Source: JAGHAJ01 sp964559865 [NCBI: uncultured Synergistota bacterium]
GTDB lineage: Bacteria > Synergistota > JAGHAJ01
Direction: 5' to 3'
NCBI GenBank assembly: GCA_964559865.1
Contig: CAZLJD010000025.1
Coordinates: 34,397-98,396, forward strand
Length of the DNA stretch: 64,000 nucleotides
Positions 8,824 to 16,236 of the stretch are shown piece by piece; within the stretch, counting starts at the first letter, position 1; every line of letters begins with the position of its first letter. The notes beneath the pieces are model-generated. The model was given only the letters and a program-made list of their open reading frames with translations. It was not told where the DNA came from and ran no database searches. A program made the position numbers and the translations under genes.

Positions 8824-9834
8824 CCCTTTTGCTTCACCCTTTAGATATACGGTTGTTACTGGATATGGGATGATTATTCCTTCTTCCTTGTATCTTTTGT
8901 GGAGTCGCTTTAAAAATTCGTGTTTTATTAAGTATTGGTCAGTAAACTCTTTTACTCTGAGTATTACAGAAAACTTGATGCTGAATTCTCCAAATGTGTG
9001 GTATCTAATAAATGGTTGAAATCCTTTTATACCTCCTATTACTTCCTCTTGGATGCTTTTAGCCACTTCGATGGTTACCCTTTCAACTTTTTCCAAATCA
9101 CTCTCATAGCTCACGCCAACTTGAATTACTACGGACATCTCAGGTACTGGGAGGTGGTAGTTTACCACGATAGAGGATGCCAGCTTGGAGTTTGGCACTA
9201 TGATGAGGTTATTTGACAGCATCCGCACCGTTGTGTTCCTCCAGCCGATGTCTTCCACATACCCTTCTTCACCTGTGTTCATCTTTATGTAGTCGCCTGG
9301 CCTTATCTGTTTCACTGAGAGTATGTACATGCCGGAGAATATGTTTGATAGTGTGTCTTGTAAAGCGAGTGCAACTGCTATACCACCTATGCCCAGAGTT
9401 GTTATCATCGGTGCTATAGAGACTCCTATTATCTGCAAAACTATTGCAACACCTATGCTGAACAGGAACAGATTTATGATAAACCTTATGATAGAGCTTC
9501 CATATAACACTTTGTCTTCTGTTTCCTGAAGTGCCCTTGAAAGCACCTTCATGAACAGAACTACGACGGATGCTACAGCAATTATTATGATCCCTTTGTG
9601 TATTAGCTGTTCAAATTTTGCTCCCAGACTTAGATAGGATATGGAGAACTCACCTGCTGCAAGGGTGCTCCAAACGACGAACATCTTTCTCATAGATATG
9701 CTTAGCACCCTGTAAATTTTCCACCTGCTCCTCGTTGCAAGGTGCTTTAACATCCTTATTAGGGCTATGTCTATTACTACCCCTATGCCCAATCCCGCCA
9801 GTACTATTAGTATGGCTATGATATAAGATTTCAA
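8818..9834 (-). CDS. MscS-family mechanosensitive channel
   Basis: 338 residues, with four or so membrane segments in the first 170 residues, then the pore-lining helix GIGGIAVALALQDTLSN and the beta domain start GDYIKMNTGEEGYVEDIGWRNTTVRMLSNN, which is the MscS signature. It acts in the inner membrane as a tension-gated valve. TTG at 9834 follows GAGGG. It lies 9 bases after the ZnuA-like gene on the same strand and overlaps the ABC ATPase gene tail-to-tail by 6 bases. Confidence 0.9.
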   Translation of the reverse strand: MKSYIIAILIVLAGLGIGVVIDIALIRMLKHLATRSRWKIYRVLSISMRKMFVVWSTLAAGEFSISYLSLGAKFEQLIHKGIIIIAVASVVVLFMKVLSRALQETEDKVLYGSSIIRFIINLFLFSIGVAIVLQIIGVSIAPMITTLGIGGIAVALALQDTLSNIFSGMYILSVKQIRPGDYIKMNTGEEGYVEDIGWRNTTVRMLSNNLIIVPNSKLASSIVVNYHLPVPEMSVVIQVGVSYESDLEKVERVTIEVAKSIQEEVIGGIKGFQPFIRYHTFGEFSIKFSVILRVKEFTDQYLIKHEFLKRLHKRYKEEGIIIPYPVTTVYLKGEAKGS

Positions 9835-9843
9835 CTCGATCCC

Positions 9844-10695
9844 TCACTTAAAGGCTCTTAAGATATTTTCTGTGTCAAACCTTATTAGTGCTATGTAGTT
9901 CTTCCTTTCTTTTACGCCCCCGAGTGGGTCAAGGTAGTAAATTTTAAGATTAAGGTCGGATATAAATGATCTAACTCTTTCTAACGGTATTTGAGGCTCT
10001 ACGAAAAACACGGATACATGGTGTTTCCTTATCTCTTCTATGAGTTTCTTTAGGTAGTAAGGTGTTGGACTCTTTCCTCCAGGTGGTTGAAATGAACCTA
10101 ATATCTTTAGACCATAGGCTTGTGCAAAGTAGTCGTATGCGCGGTGATATGTAAGAAGTGGTTTGCCTTTCAATGGCTGTAGTAGTTTGGCTATATCTTT
10201 GTTTAGTAGGAGCAGCTTTTTCCTGAATTTAGACGCATTTCTCTTAAAAGTGTTAGCCTGTTTTGGAAACAGCTTCATTAGGCGGAGTTTTATGTTTTCT
10301 GTCATTGCAATAGCGTTTAAGGGTGATAACCAATAGTGAGGATTTTCTATTCCCTCGTTTTTTATAATCTTTATGCCTTTATCTACCGGGATAACATCCA
10401 TTCCCTTGCCGTAGGCGTATCTTACCTTCAATACCCAATTATCGAGGTTGTGCCCTATGTAAAAGATTGCCTTTGTCCCTTGTAACCCTGCTATCTCGTG
10501 GGGTGTGAACTCAAATGTATGTGGACTTGCCAGTGGTGGGACTATCAGGCTCACGTGTAACTTTTTACCTGCAATGTTTCTTACTATGTCATATAGGGGA
10601 AAGATAGTTGCTGCTACTTTGGGGTTGGCTAAGGTTGCGGGAGTAGTGTAACTCACCATAATTGCGAAAGTAAATATATAAAGATATTTCTTCAT
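9844..10695 (-). CDS. ZnuA/TroA-type metal-binding periplasmic protein (orphan)
   Basis: 283 residues, with signal peptide MKKYLYIFTFAIMVSYTTPATLA. The mature protein matches cluster A-I metal-binding proteins: VAATIFPLYDIVRNIAG, an SPHTFEFTP motif (metal His), NPHYWLSP (second metal His), LLTYHRAYDYFA (third His) and FVEPQ near the C-terminus. It probably binds Zn2+ or Mn2+. No ZnuB/ZnuC partner is in the window, and the usual His-rich loop is absent. The frame continues upstream to 11007, but the signal peptide and the promoter at 10732-10760 fix the start at 10695. Confidence 0.85.
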   Translation of the reverse strand: MKKYLYIFTFAIMVSYTTPATLANPKVAATIFPLYDIVRNIAGKKLHVSLIVPPLASPHTFEFTPHEIAGLQGTKAIFYIGHNLDNWVLKVRYAYGKGMDVIPVDKGIKIIKNEGIENPHYWLSPLNAIAMTENIKLRLMKLFPKQANTFKRNASKFRKKLLLLNKDIAKLLQPLKGKPLLTYHRAYDYFAQAYGLKILGSFQPPGGKSPTPYYLKKLIEEIRKHHVSVFFVEPQIPLERVRSFISDLNLKIYYLDPLGGVKERKNYIALIRFDTENILRAFK

Positions 10696-10731
10696 TTTTC
10701 CCCACCCCCTTTTTCTATTGTGCTGCTGTAT

Positions 10732-10781
10732 ATTATAGCACAGCTGTGTCACCCTGTGAAATATGACTGTTGTGGTATAAT
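10732..10781. promoter_or_regulatory. Divergent promoters around a 10-bp palindrome
   Basis: Minus strand (ZnuA-like gene): TTCACA (10760-10755), 17-base spacer, TATAAT (10737-10732). Plus strand (DUF447 gene): extended -10 TGGTATAAT ending at 10781. The palindrome CACAGCTGTG (10739-10748) lies inside the minus-strand spacer, an operator candidate for a metal regulator; that role is inferred only. Confidence 0.65.
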
Positions 10782-10818
10782 CTTTTGTGAATATGTATTT
10801 TGGAGAAAGGGAACATAG

Positions 10819-11373
10819 TTGATATACGAGGCCATAGTTACTACAAAAATGAAGGAGAGGTTTAATATAGCACCAATGGGTGTAGAGTTTACTGCCGATG
10901 GCATGGTTGTTATATCTCCTTATACTACCTCTCACACTTATGTCAATCTCTTGCGAACGGGTGTGGCAGTGGTTAATTTTGTGGATAATGTTGAGATATT
11001 TGCACATGCTGTTGTTACAGATGAAGTTTTCCCTTGGTTTCCTGCAGCTACAGTAGATGGTTGGGTTTTAGAAGATGCGTATATGTATCTCGAAGTTGGC
11101 GTAAAGATGGCAAGATTAGGTATGGAGAGGAGTAGTTTTTTTTGTGAGGTATTTTGTGATGTTAAGAAGAGGTATCCCCGTATGTTCAATAGAGCGCAAG
11201 CATTGGTAGTAGAGGCTGCTATTCTTATCAGTAGGTTGAGTATGTATTCGAGGGAAGATATATTGAAATTTTTTAGGGAGAATGAGAGAGTGGTGTTTAA
11301 GACGGGTAGCTTGGTGGAAAGAAGGGCGTGGAAATATCTTAAGAGATTTCTGGAGGAAGGTGAAAGGGTGTGA
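10819..11373 (+). CDS. DUF447 family protein (H4MPT-linked)
   Basis: 184 residues matching the DUF447 family of flavin-reductase-like split-barrel proteins (MIYEAIVTTK, NIAPMGV, ISPYTTSHTYVNLLRTGVAVVNF). DUF447 genes are typical members of H4MPT gene clusters in methylotrophic bacteria and methanogens, and their exact step is unresolved. Here it overlaps the beta-RFAP synthase gene by 4 bases, which fits a role in H4MPT biosynthesis. TTG at 10819 has GGAGAAAGGG upstream. Confidence 0.8.
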   Translation: MIYEAIVTTKMKERFNIAPMGVEFTADGMVVISPYTTSHTYVNLLRTGVAVVNFVDNVEIFAHAVVTDEVFPWFPAATVDGWVLEDAYMYLEVGVKMARLGMERSSFFCEVFCDVKKRYPRMFNRAQALVVEAAILISRLSMYSREDILKFFRENERVVFKTGSLVERRAWKYLKRFLEEGERV

Positions 11374-12314
11374 GGATAATTACGCCTTCGAGACTGCATT
11401 TTGGTTTCATTGACCCTGTGGGAAAGAGCGGAAGGATCTACGGCAGTATGGGTGTTGCTTTAAAGTATCCTGCTTGGGACCTTAGGTTTTCCCGTGCCGA
11501 TCGTTTTGTGGTTGATCACCGTGATGATGAGGTTCGTAGGAAGGTTTTAGAAGTAGCAGATAGAGTAAAGGAGATTTATGATGTGGATGTTAATCTGAGA
11601 GTAGAGATTGCATCAATGATACCTTTGCATAAGGGATTTGGCGCTGGTACACAGTTATCCTTGGCAATTGGTGAAGGTATGTTGAGGATACTTGGTTTAC
11701 CTTGTGAAAGAGAGGATATCGTGAAGGTTAGCGGTAGAGGAAAGAGGTCAGGGGTAGGCATAGCTTCATACTTTGATGGGGGATTTAATTTGGATGTTGG
11801 CAGAAAGAGAGATGGTGAAGGTTTGCCATTGTCGGTTTTCCACTTTGGTTTCCCGAGAGATTGGGTGTTTTTAGTAGTGTTGCCCTCCCTGGATCTGAAT
11901 ATACACGGAGGTGTGGAAGATTCAAAGATAGTGCAGGTTGATGGTATGGGTGTAGAGGAAATCTGTATGCTTGTTCTTATGAAGCTGATTCCCTCTTTAA
12001 TAGAGAGAGATATAGCCCTTTTTGGAGAATCGGTGACATTGATTCAGAGACTGGTTGGGAGAATGTTTTCGAAGCCTCAGGGAGGGGTATTTGCGCACCC
12101 TGTATGTGAAATGCTTATAGATTTCATGCTTCAAAGCGGTGCGTTTGGTGCAGGACAGAGTTCGTGGGGGCCCGTTGTGTATGGTTTGGTTAAGAGACAG
12201 GATGCCCTTGGTTTAAAGCGGAGGGTTGAGGAGCATTTACGTGCAGAGGATATTGCCGGAGATGTCTGGGTTGTTGAGGTTGACAATTATGGAAGAAAAT
12301 TGGTAGGTGAGTAG
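11370..12314 (+). CDS. Beta-ribofuranosylaminobenzene 5'-phosphate synthase
   Basis: 314 residues of the GHMP-kinase-like fold. It shows a PSRLHFGFID N-terminus, PLHKGFGAGTQLSLAIGE (the glycine-rich loop) and GRGKRSGVGIASYFDGGF, all typical of beta-RFAP synthase. The enzyme joins p-aminobenzoate to phosphoribosyl pyrophosphate with loss of CO2 and PPi, the committed step of methanopterin synthesis. It is a reliable marker for H4MPT. It overlaps the DUF447 gene by 4 bases (GTGA) and is followed at once by a regulator gene. Confidence 0.9.
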   Translation: MRIITPSRLHFGFIDPVGKSGRIYGSMGVALKYPAWDLRFSRADRFVVDHRDDEVRRKVLEVADRVKEIYDVDVNLRVEIASMIPLHKGFGAGTQLSLAIGEGMLRILGLPCEREDIVKVSGRGKRSGVGIASYFDGGFNLDVGRKRDGEGLPLSVFHFGFPRDWVFLVVLPSLDLNIHGGVEDSKIVQVDGMGVEEICMLVLMKLIPSLIERDIALFGESVTLIQRLVGRMFSKPQGGVFAHPVCEMLIDFMLQSGAFGAGQSSWGPVVYGLVKRQDALGLKRRVEEHLRAEDIAGDVWVVEVDNYGRKLVGE

Positions 12315-12315
12315 T

Positions 12316-13533
12316 ATGAGGATAACAGAAGAGATTGCTAAAGATGTGATTGATAGGATGTGCCCTGTTATAGGTAGGGATATAAGTATCACCGATGACA
12401 GGGGCATTGTGGTTGGTAGTAGCGATCCACAATGGGTTGGTAAGAGTTACAAAGAGGCTATTGCTACTATCCGTGAGGGCAAGGTGGTAGAGGTTGATAC
12501 TGAAGACGGTGTTGGTGGAACTAACTTCCCGATATTCCTGGATGGCAAGGTTATTGGGGTGCTATGGATAACGGGCAGAGGCAGACATATAAGGGATATA
12601 GGAAGGATCACATCGGTTACGATAGAACTACTCTTACACAGGCGATTTATAGAGACTATTGGAAGTTTAAAAACGCATGCCATGAGTAGCTTTGTTGGAA
12701 GTCTGTTGAAAAAGGATAGCCTTGACTGGGAAGATATAGCCTCTTACTTGAGTGTATTAGGGTATGATCCTTCTTTACCCAGATTTGCTGTTGCCCTTGG
12801 GATACCTAAGTATGGGACTGTAATAGGTAGTGCTATAGGTGTTATGCAGAAGAGTGTATCTGGTGGTATGGTAAGGTATGATGTTAGGGAGAAGGTCTTA
12901 TCTACCTGCAAGAAGGTTCCTCAAATTGGTGAGCAGGATATAGTGACTGACATAAGTGGAGGGTTGTTTGCTATCTTTAAGGTTGGAAGTACATGTGACT
13001 CTGAAGAGGAGGCAGAGAATAGAAAGATAGAGTGGAGTTTTGAACTCTCTTCTGTGTTAAAAGACGAGATAAACGAAGATGTCTTTTTGGGTATAGGTCC
13101 TTGTGCACACTCCATTTCAATGCTGAAGAAGTCCTTTAGAGAGGCAGTTCGGGCACTGGAAGTAGGTGTTCTGCTCTCTGAGTTTGCTGGGAAAAAAGTT
13201 TTCTTCTATGATGAGCCGATAGTGCTTTTGGGAAACCTTATAAGGAGTTCTGGTGGAGATGAGAGGCGCAACTTTGCTTCTCATGTGCTTGGAAATATAG
13301 ACCAGAGTAGGATGAGAAAGGAGATACTGCATACATTGAAGACCTATCTCAGTTGCGGGATGAATGCTTCTTCTGCTGCCAAGAAGCTCTTCATACACAA
13401 AAACACTCTGCTGTACAGGTTGGAACGTGTAAAAAATCTTACCAGCCTCGATCCACACGATCCAATAGATGCATTTTATCTCTGGTTGGCCCTTCAAGTG
13501 GTCTCTGTTGATGGTGTGCTCCACGCACAATAA
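12316..13533 (+). CDS. CdaR-type sugar-diacid regulator
   Basis: 405 residues. The N-terminal 130 residues match the putative sugar-diacid recognition domain (ITEEIAKDVIDRMCPVIGRDISITDDRGIVVGSSD, then GKVVEV...FLDGKVIGVLWITG). A GGDEF-like middle follows, and the C-terminus is a PucR-type helix-turn-helix (LSCGMNASSAAKKLFIHKNTLLYRLERV). CdaR-family proteins activate genes for diacid or glycerate use in response to the acid. The ATG at 12316 is 2 bases after the beta-RFAP synthase stop, with GGTGAG upstream. Its likely target is the gene starting at 13794, whose leader contains two CACAA-type inverted repeats (inference). Confidence 0.88.
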   Translation: MRITEEIAKDVIDRMCPVIGRDISITDDRGIVVGSSDPQWVGKSYKEAIATIREGKVVEVDTEDGVGGTNFPIFLDGKVIGVLWITGRGRHIRDIGRITSVTIELLLHRRFIETIGSLKTHAMSSFVGSLLKKDSLDWEDIASYLSVLGYDPSLPRFAVALGIPKYGTVIGSAIGVMQKSVSGGMVRYDVREKVLSTCKKVPQIGEQDIVTDISGGLFAIFKVGSTCDSEEEAENRKIEWSFELSSVLKDEINEDVFLGIGPCAHSISMLKKSFREAVRALEVGVLLSEFAGKKVFFYDEPIVLLGNLIRSSGGDERRNFASHVLGNIDQSRMRKEILHTLKTYLSCGMNASSAAKKLFIHKNTLLYRLERVKNLTSLDPHDPIDAFYLWLALQVVSVDGVLHAQ

Positions 13534-13793
13534 GATTTAGATATTTTTGTATTGTGGCACAATTGATTTTGTGTGCTCCTTATGTTATCCTCTTTGTGAA
13601 AAATAGCGTAGCTCTGTCTCTCTTAGCCTTCTTGAATTTGTCTGTAGTGGCTTTATAGCTTTGATGTTATAGTTCTTTGTGTAGGGAGGTGGTATTTCGG
13701 TAATTGGTTGTGTGCACAAGTAGTATAGTGCTACTTTTGTATCGGATAGTATTATTTTGAGGTGAGGAATTCTGGAGAGAAGGAGGGGTTTTG
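13534..13793 (+). promoter_or_regulatory. Leader of the 592-aa gene with two operator-like palindromes
   Basis: 260 bases without a gene. ATTGTGGCACAAT (13551-13563) is a perfect 6-bp inverted repeat with one central base; TTGTGTGCACAA (13708-13719) has the same arms, TTGTG and CACAA, with a 2-base centre. A small hairpin AGTAG/CTACT follows at about 13719-13736. No consensus promoter could be fixed. The region ends in a very strong AAGGAGGGG ribosome-binding site. The repeated half-site suggests a regulator, probably the adjacent CdaR-type protein. Confidence 0.5.
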
Positions 13794-15572
13794 ATGGAGA
13801 AGGAGATAATGGCTGCTGTTATGGCAGCGACGGCGGAGCCAGATTATATGACCAATGATAGGTTGGAGGCACTGGTAAAGGGACACGGTATGTTGAATTT
13901 AGCCACCATTGCGGCTGCGAATGTTATAACGGAAGAGATCCTTAGAGGGTTGGATTATAAGCTTAGTGATGCTAGCGTTTCTGAACTTCCCGTGGAGGAT
14001 ATAATGAAGAAGGCAATAGCTACAGCTAAGCTTGCTGGTGCTGATGGTGCTAATGCTGCTTTGATTGTGGCTTCTTTGATGTATATAGCAGGTACAGACG
14101 CGAGGGCGGGTGTCCCTGCGGGTAATAGGAAGATAGGTGCATTGGCGAGAATGATAGCGGGTGCAGATAGGGCAGGAGTAGCTGCAATACCTACACCGAA
14201 GCTCTCAAATAGAGTGTCGGGCTTTGCTGCTGTTAAGGCGCTTTATGAGGCAATGGAGGACGGTAGGCTTACCAGTATAGTTGGTAAGAAATTGCCTCCA
14301 TTCCTTGCGGGTGGAGCTATTTATGGACATAATGTTTTGGGAGAAGATATTGTATTTCCGGAAATAGCAACTAATGGTGCAAAGATAGCAACAGAGGCCA
14401 TGATGAATGCTTATAGTGGTGCAGGCTTGCTGCCAAGTCCGTTTATATCCGCAGTGTTGGGTGCTGCTGCTACAATGGAAATAGTTCACTCTGATGGTTT
14501 TATAGATGAAAAGTTAGGTGAATTCTTTATTGATACTACTTCTTATCTTGCTGGTAAATCTGCGGCTGAGACTGCTGGTCTGCCTGAGAAGATGAAGATA
14601 AGAGGAACGGATAGGGAGTTTGATACAGCGCACCTCATAGGAGATCTTGCGCTTTTGTTTAAGGATATAGGTGCACCTACAGTTGTAGGTATGATGTCAT
14701 TTAATGAGATTATGGCTGCCTTTGATAATGCGATATTCTATGGTGCAGGTTTCTCTGGGGGTCCAGTTAACCCACCGTTGGGTCATGTGACATGTGACGC
14801 AGTTGTGGCGATGTGCTTGCTTATAGATAATAAGGGTGATATTGAGGCAGCAGCTGAAGTTATCAGAAAGATCAAGCAAGAGCAGTGGTTTGACCCTGAG
14901 ATGGCAACGATCTCAGTGAATACGGTGGCAAGGAAGACGGAGCAGATTAAGAGAGGTCTTGTAACAGATACTCTGATATTTGCAAGTGAACCTACAAGGA
15001 CTGCGGGCGTTGCAAAAAGGGCAGAAAGGGCTTATCAGATGCTCAAAGAGGGCAAACCGCTTGAGGAAGTTTCCAAAACCTTCGATGCAGAGAGGCAGGC
15101 GTTCGTCGAGAAGAAGGCTTCCGAGCTCTTGAGTGCTGTTATGGGTAAGAAGATAGAGATAAAGTTCTTGAAACTTGCTGGTGCTGCAAGGAGAAGCCAC
15201 CCGTTTGTAAAGCAATATTGGGGGTTCGATTCTGATATCGATATAGAGGTTAAGATAGATGGTAAGCCTTATAAGATAGAAGGACTTTCCCACAAGGCTT
15301 CTCCAGCCATTGCCAGAGGCGAGCTTTCTGAGGATTGGGCATTACCGATAGGTATTGCGGCTGGTGTAGCTCAGGAGTTACAGTACTCTGGCCACACCAT
15401 AATAAATGTAACCATACCTGCTGCAGTTGCGGCTGCTATGGGTAAACATAATTGGAAGGATGCAGGTAAGCTGGCAGAAAACGGTGCTTACATTACTGGC
15501 GCTATTCCTGGTGCAAAGGATACCGCGCGTAAAGTTGCTAAGTTAGCTGCTGAAATTATGAAGGCTATGTGA
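13794..15572 (+). CDS. 592-aa cytoplasmic protein of unrecognised family
   Basis: I do not recognise this family. It is rich in Ala and Gly, with no signal peptide or membrane segment, so it is probably a soluble helical enzyme. Features that look conserved-site-like are GADGANAALIVASLMYIAGTD (about residues 83-103), RAGVPAGNRKIG, a YGHNVLGED segment, AGFSGGPVNPPLGHVTCDA near residue 325, and AARRSHPFVKQY near residue 480. A helical tail GAIPGAKDTARKVAKLAAEI ends it. It lacks the His and Lys motifs of LarA. The strong ribosome-binding site and the strong terminator suggest abundant expression. It sits between a CdaR-type regulator and a LarC2-like/symporter/LarB operon, so a carboxylic-acid enzyme is one possibility. 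ATG at 13794 is better spaced than the TTG just before it. Confidence 0.75.
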   Translation: MEKEIMAAVMAATAEPDYMTNDRLEALVKGHGMLNLATIAAANVITEEILRGLDYKLSDASVSELPVEDIMKKAIATAKLAGADGANAALIVASLMYIAGTDARAGVPAGNRKIGALARMIAGADRAGVAAIPTPKLSNRVSGFAAVKALYEAMEDGRLTSIVGKKLPPFLAGGAIYGHNVLGEDIVFPEIATNGAKIATEAMMNAYSGAGLLPSPFISAVLGAAATMEIVHSDGFIDEKLGEFFIDTTSYLAGKSAAETAGLPEKMKIRGTDREFDTAHLIGDLALLFKDIGAPTVVGMMSFNEIMAAFDNAIFYGAGFSGGPVNPPLGHVTCDAVVAMCLLIDNKGDIEAAAEVIRKIKQEQWFDPEMATISVNTVARKTEQIKRGLVTDTLIFASEPTRTAGVAKRAERAYQMLKEGKPLEEVSKTFDAERQAFVEKKASELLSAVMGKKIEIKFLKLAGAARRSHPFVKQYWGFDSDIDIEVKIDGKPYKIEGLSHKASPAIARGELSEDWALPIGIAAGVAQELQYSGHTIINVTIPAAVAAAMGKHNWKDAGKLAENGAYITGAIPGAKDTARKVAKLAAEIMKAM

Positions 15573-15580
15573 CTACTTTG

Positions 15581-15617
15581 CAGGTAGGGGGTGTTTTCGC
15601 TCCCTACCTGTTTGTTT
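15581..15617 (+). terminator. Rho-independent terminator
   Basis: A 9-bp perfect stem CAGGTAGGG/CCCTACCTG (15581-15589 with 15602-15610) followed by TTTGTTT. It separates the 592-aa gene from the downstream LarC2-like operon. Confidence 0.85.
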
Positions 15618-15630
15618 GGGGGATTAGTAG

Positions 15631-16119
15631 ATGCTTCTTATGTTGAATCTGGACGATATTGAGGTGGAATTACTCCCTCTCCACATACAGAAACTCCTCC
15701 AGAAAGGTGCAAAAAATACCTACTATGTTCATTCTGTAAATAAGAAGGGAAGAAATGGGATACTCCTTTTTGTTGATGTGGAAGAAGATTGTGCAGATGC
15801 TGTTATTGAGTATCTTGCAGTTGAGGTGGGTACGATAGGGATAAGGATAATTGAGACGAAGCATATTCCTTTTGACTATGAGGTGAGGAAAGTAATTTTA
15901 ACAGTAGGTGATAGAACATTTGGGCTATCTGTGAAGTTTATCTATAGAGGAAGAGGTAAACATGTGAAGGTAGAGTATGAGGATTTGAGGCAGGTTTCAG
16001 AGTCACTCTTTATCCCGGCAGAGGTACTCAAGAAAATAGTAGAAGGCTTTTCTTTTTCAGACGATAGGGTGTGGGACATTAGCTTAGGTGAATTGAGTCT
16101 GCACCTTGAGAAGGAGTGA
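15631..16119 (+). CDS. Stand-alone LarC C-terminal-domain (LarC2-like) protein
   Basis: 162 residues that align, by eye, with the C-terminal half of the full LarC encoded at 27355-28527. Matching blocks are NLDD with ..LLQKGA.. against VDDLTPEM..LLDAGA; NKKGRNGILLFV against MKKNRTGFRISV; EVGTIGIRI against ETTTFGVRV; and VKVEYEDLRQVSE against VSPEYESCREVAL. The N-terminal DUF111 region (GVSGDM, HEVGA) is absent. LarC is the CTP-dependent nickel insertase that completes the nickel-pincer nucleotide; in lactobacilli it is split into LarC1 and LarC2. Here a full LarC exists as well, so this is an extra copy, perhaps a metal carrier. First gene of the operon continuing into the small membrane peptide and symporter. 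Confidence 0.7.
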   Translation: MLLMLNLDDIEVELLPLHIQKLLQKGAKNTYYVHSVNKKGRNGILLFVDVEEDCADAVIEYLAVEVGTIGIRIIETKHIPFDYEVRKVILTVGDRTFGLSVKFIYRGRGKHVKVEYEDLRQVSESLFIPAEVLKKIVEGFSFSDDRVWDISLGELSLHLEKE

Positions 16120-16128
16120 ATATAAGAG

Positions 16129-16236
16129 ATGCATGGAGGTTCGTGGTTGCTGTCGCTTTACATCTTGGAGCAGATAGGTTTTTGGTTAGCTGTTATCTTT
16201 TTTGTTAGGAGTAGGAGGAGAAGGGAGCAAAAGTGA
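16129..16236 (+). CDS. 35-aa single-span membrane peptide before the symporter
   Basis: The frame ATG CAT GGA GGT... ends at TGA 16236 and encodes 35 residues: MHGGSWLLSLYILEQIG at the start, then one hydrophobic span (FWLAVIFFV) and a very basic tail (RSRRRREQK). Its stop overlaps the GTG start of the symporter gene (GTGA), which is typical of translational coupling. Several sodium:solute symporters have a small accessory membrane protein encoded immediately upstream, and the topology here (N-out, basic tail in) fits that role. AAGGAG lies upstream, though somewhat far away. Being short, it could still be a chance frame. Confidence 0.6.
   Translation: MHGGSWLLSLYILEQIGFWLAVIFFVRSRRRREQK

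Noticed and set aside
10696-11007. N-terminal extension of the ZnuA-like protein
   Set aside because: The added residues lack any family similarity, cross the divergent promoter and the start of the DUF447 gene, and would bury the signal peptide.
13794-15572. LarA-type nickel-pincer enzyme
   Set aside because: None of the LarA His/Lys cofactor motifs (such as the HHGH-like segment) could be found in the 592-aa protein.
15631-16119. Second half of a frameshifted larC gene
   Set aside because: No LarC N-terminal half lies upstream (the 592-aa gene and its terminator are there), and a complete larC exists at 27355-28527.
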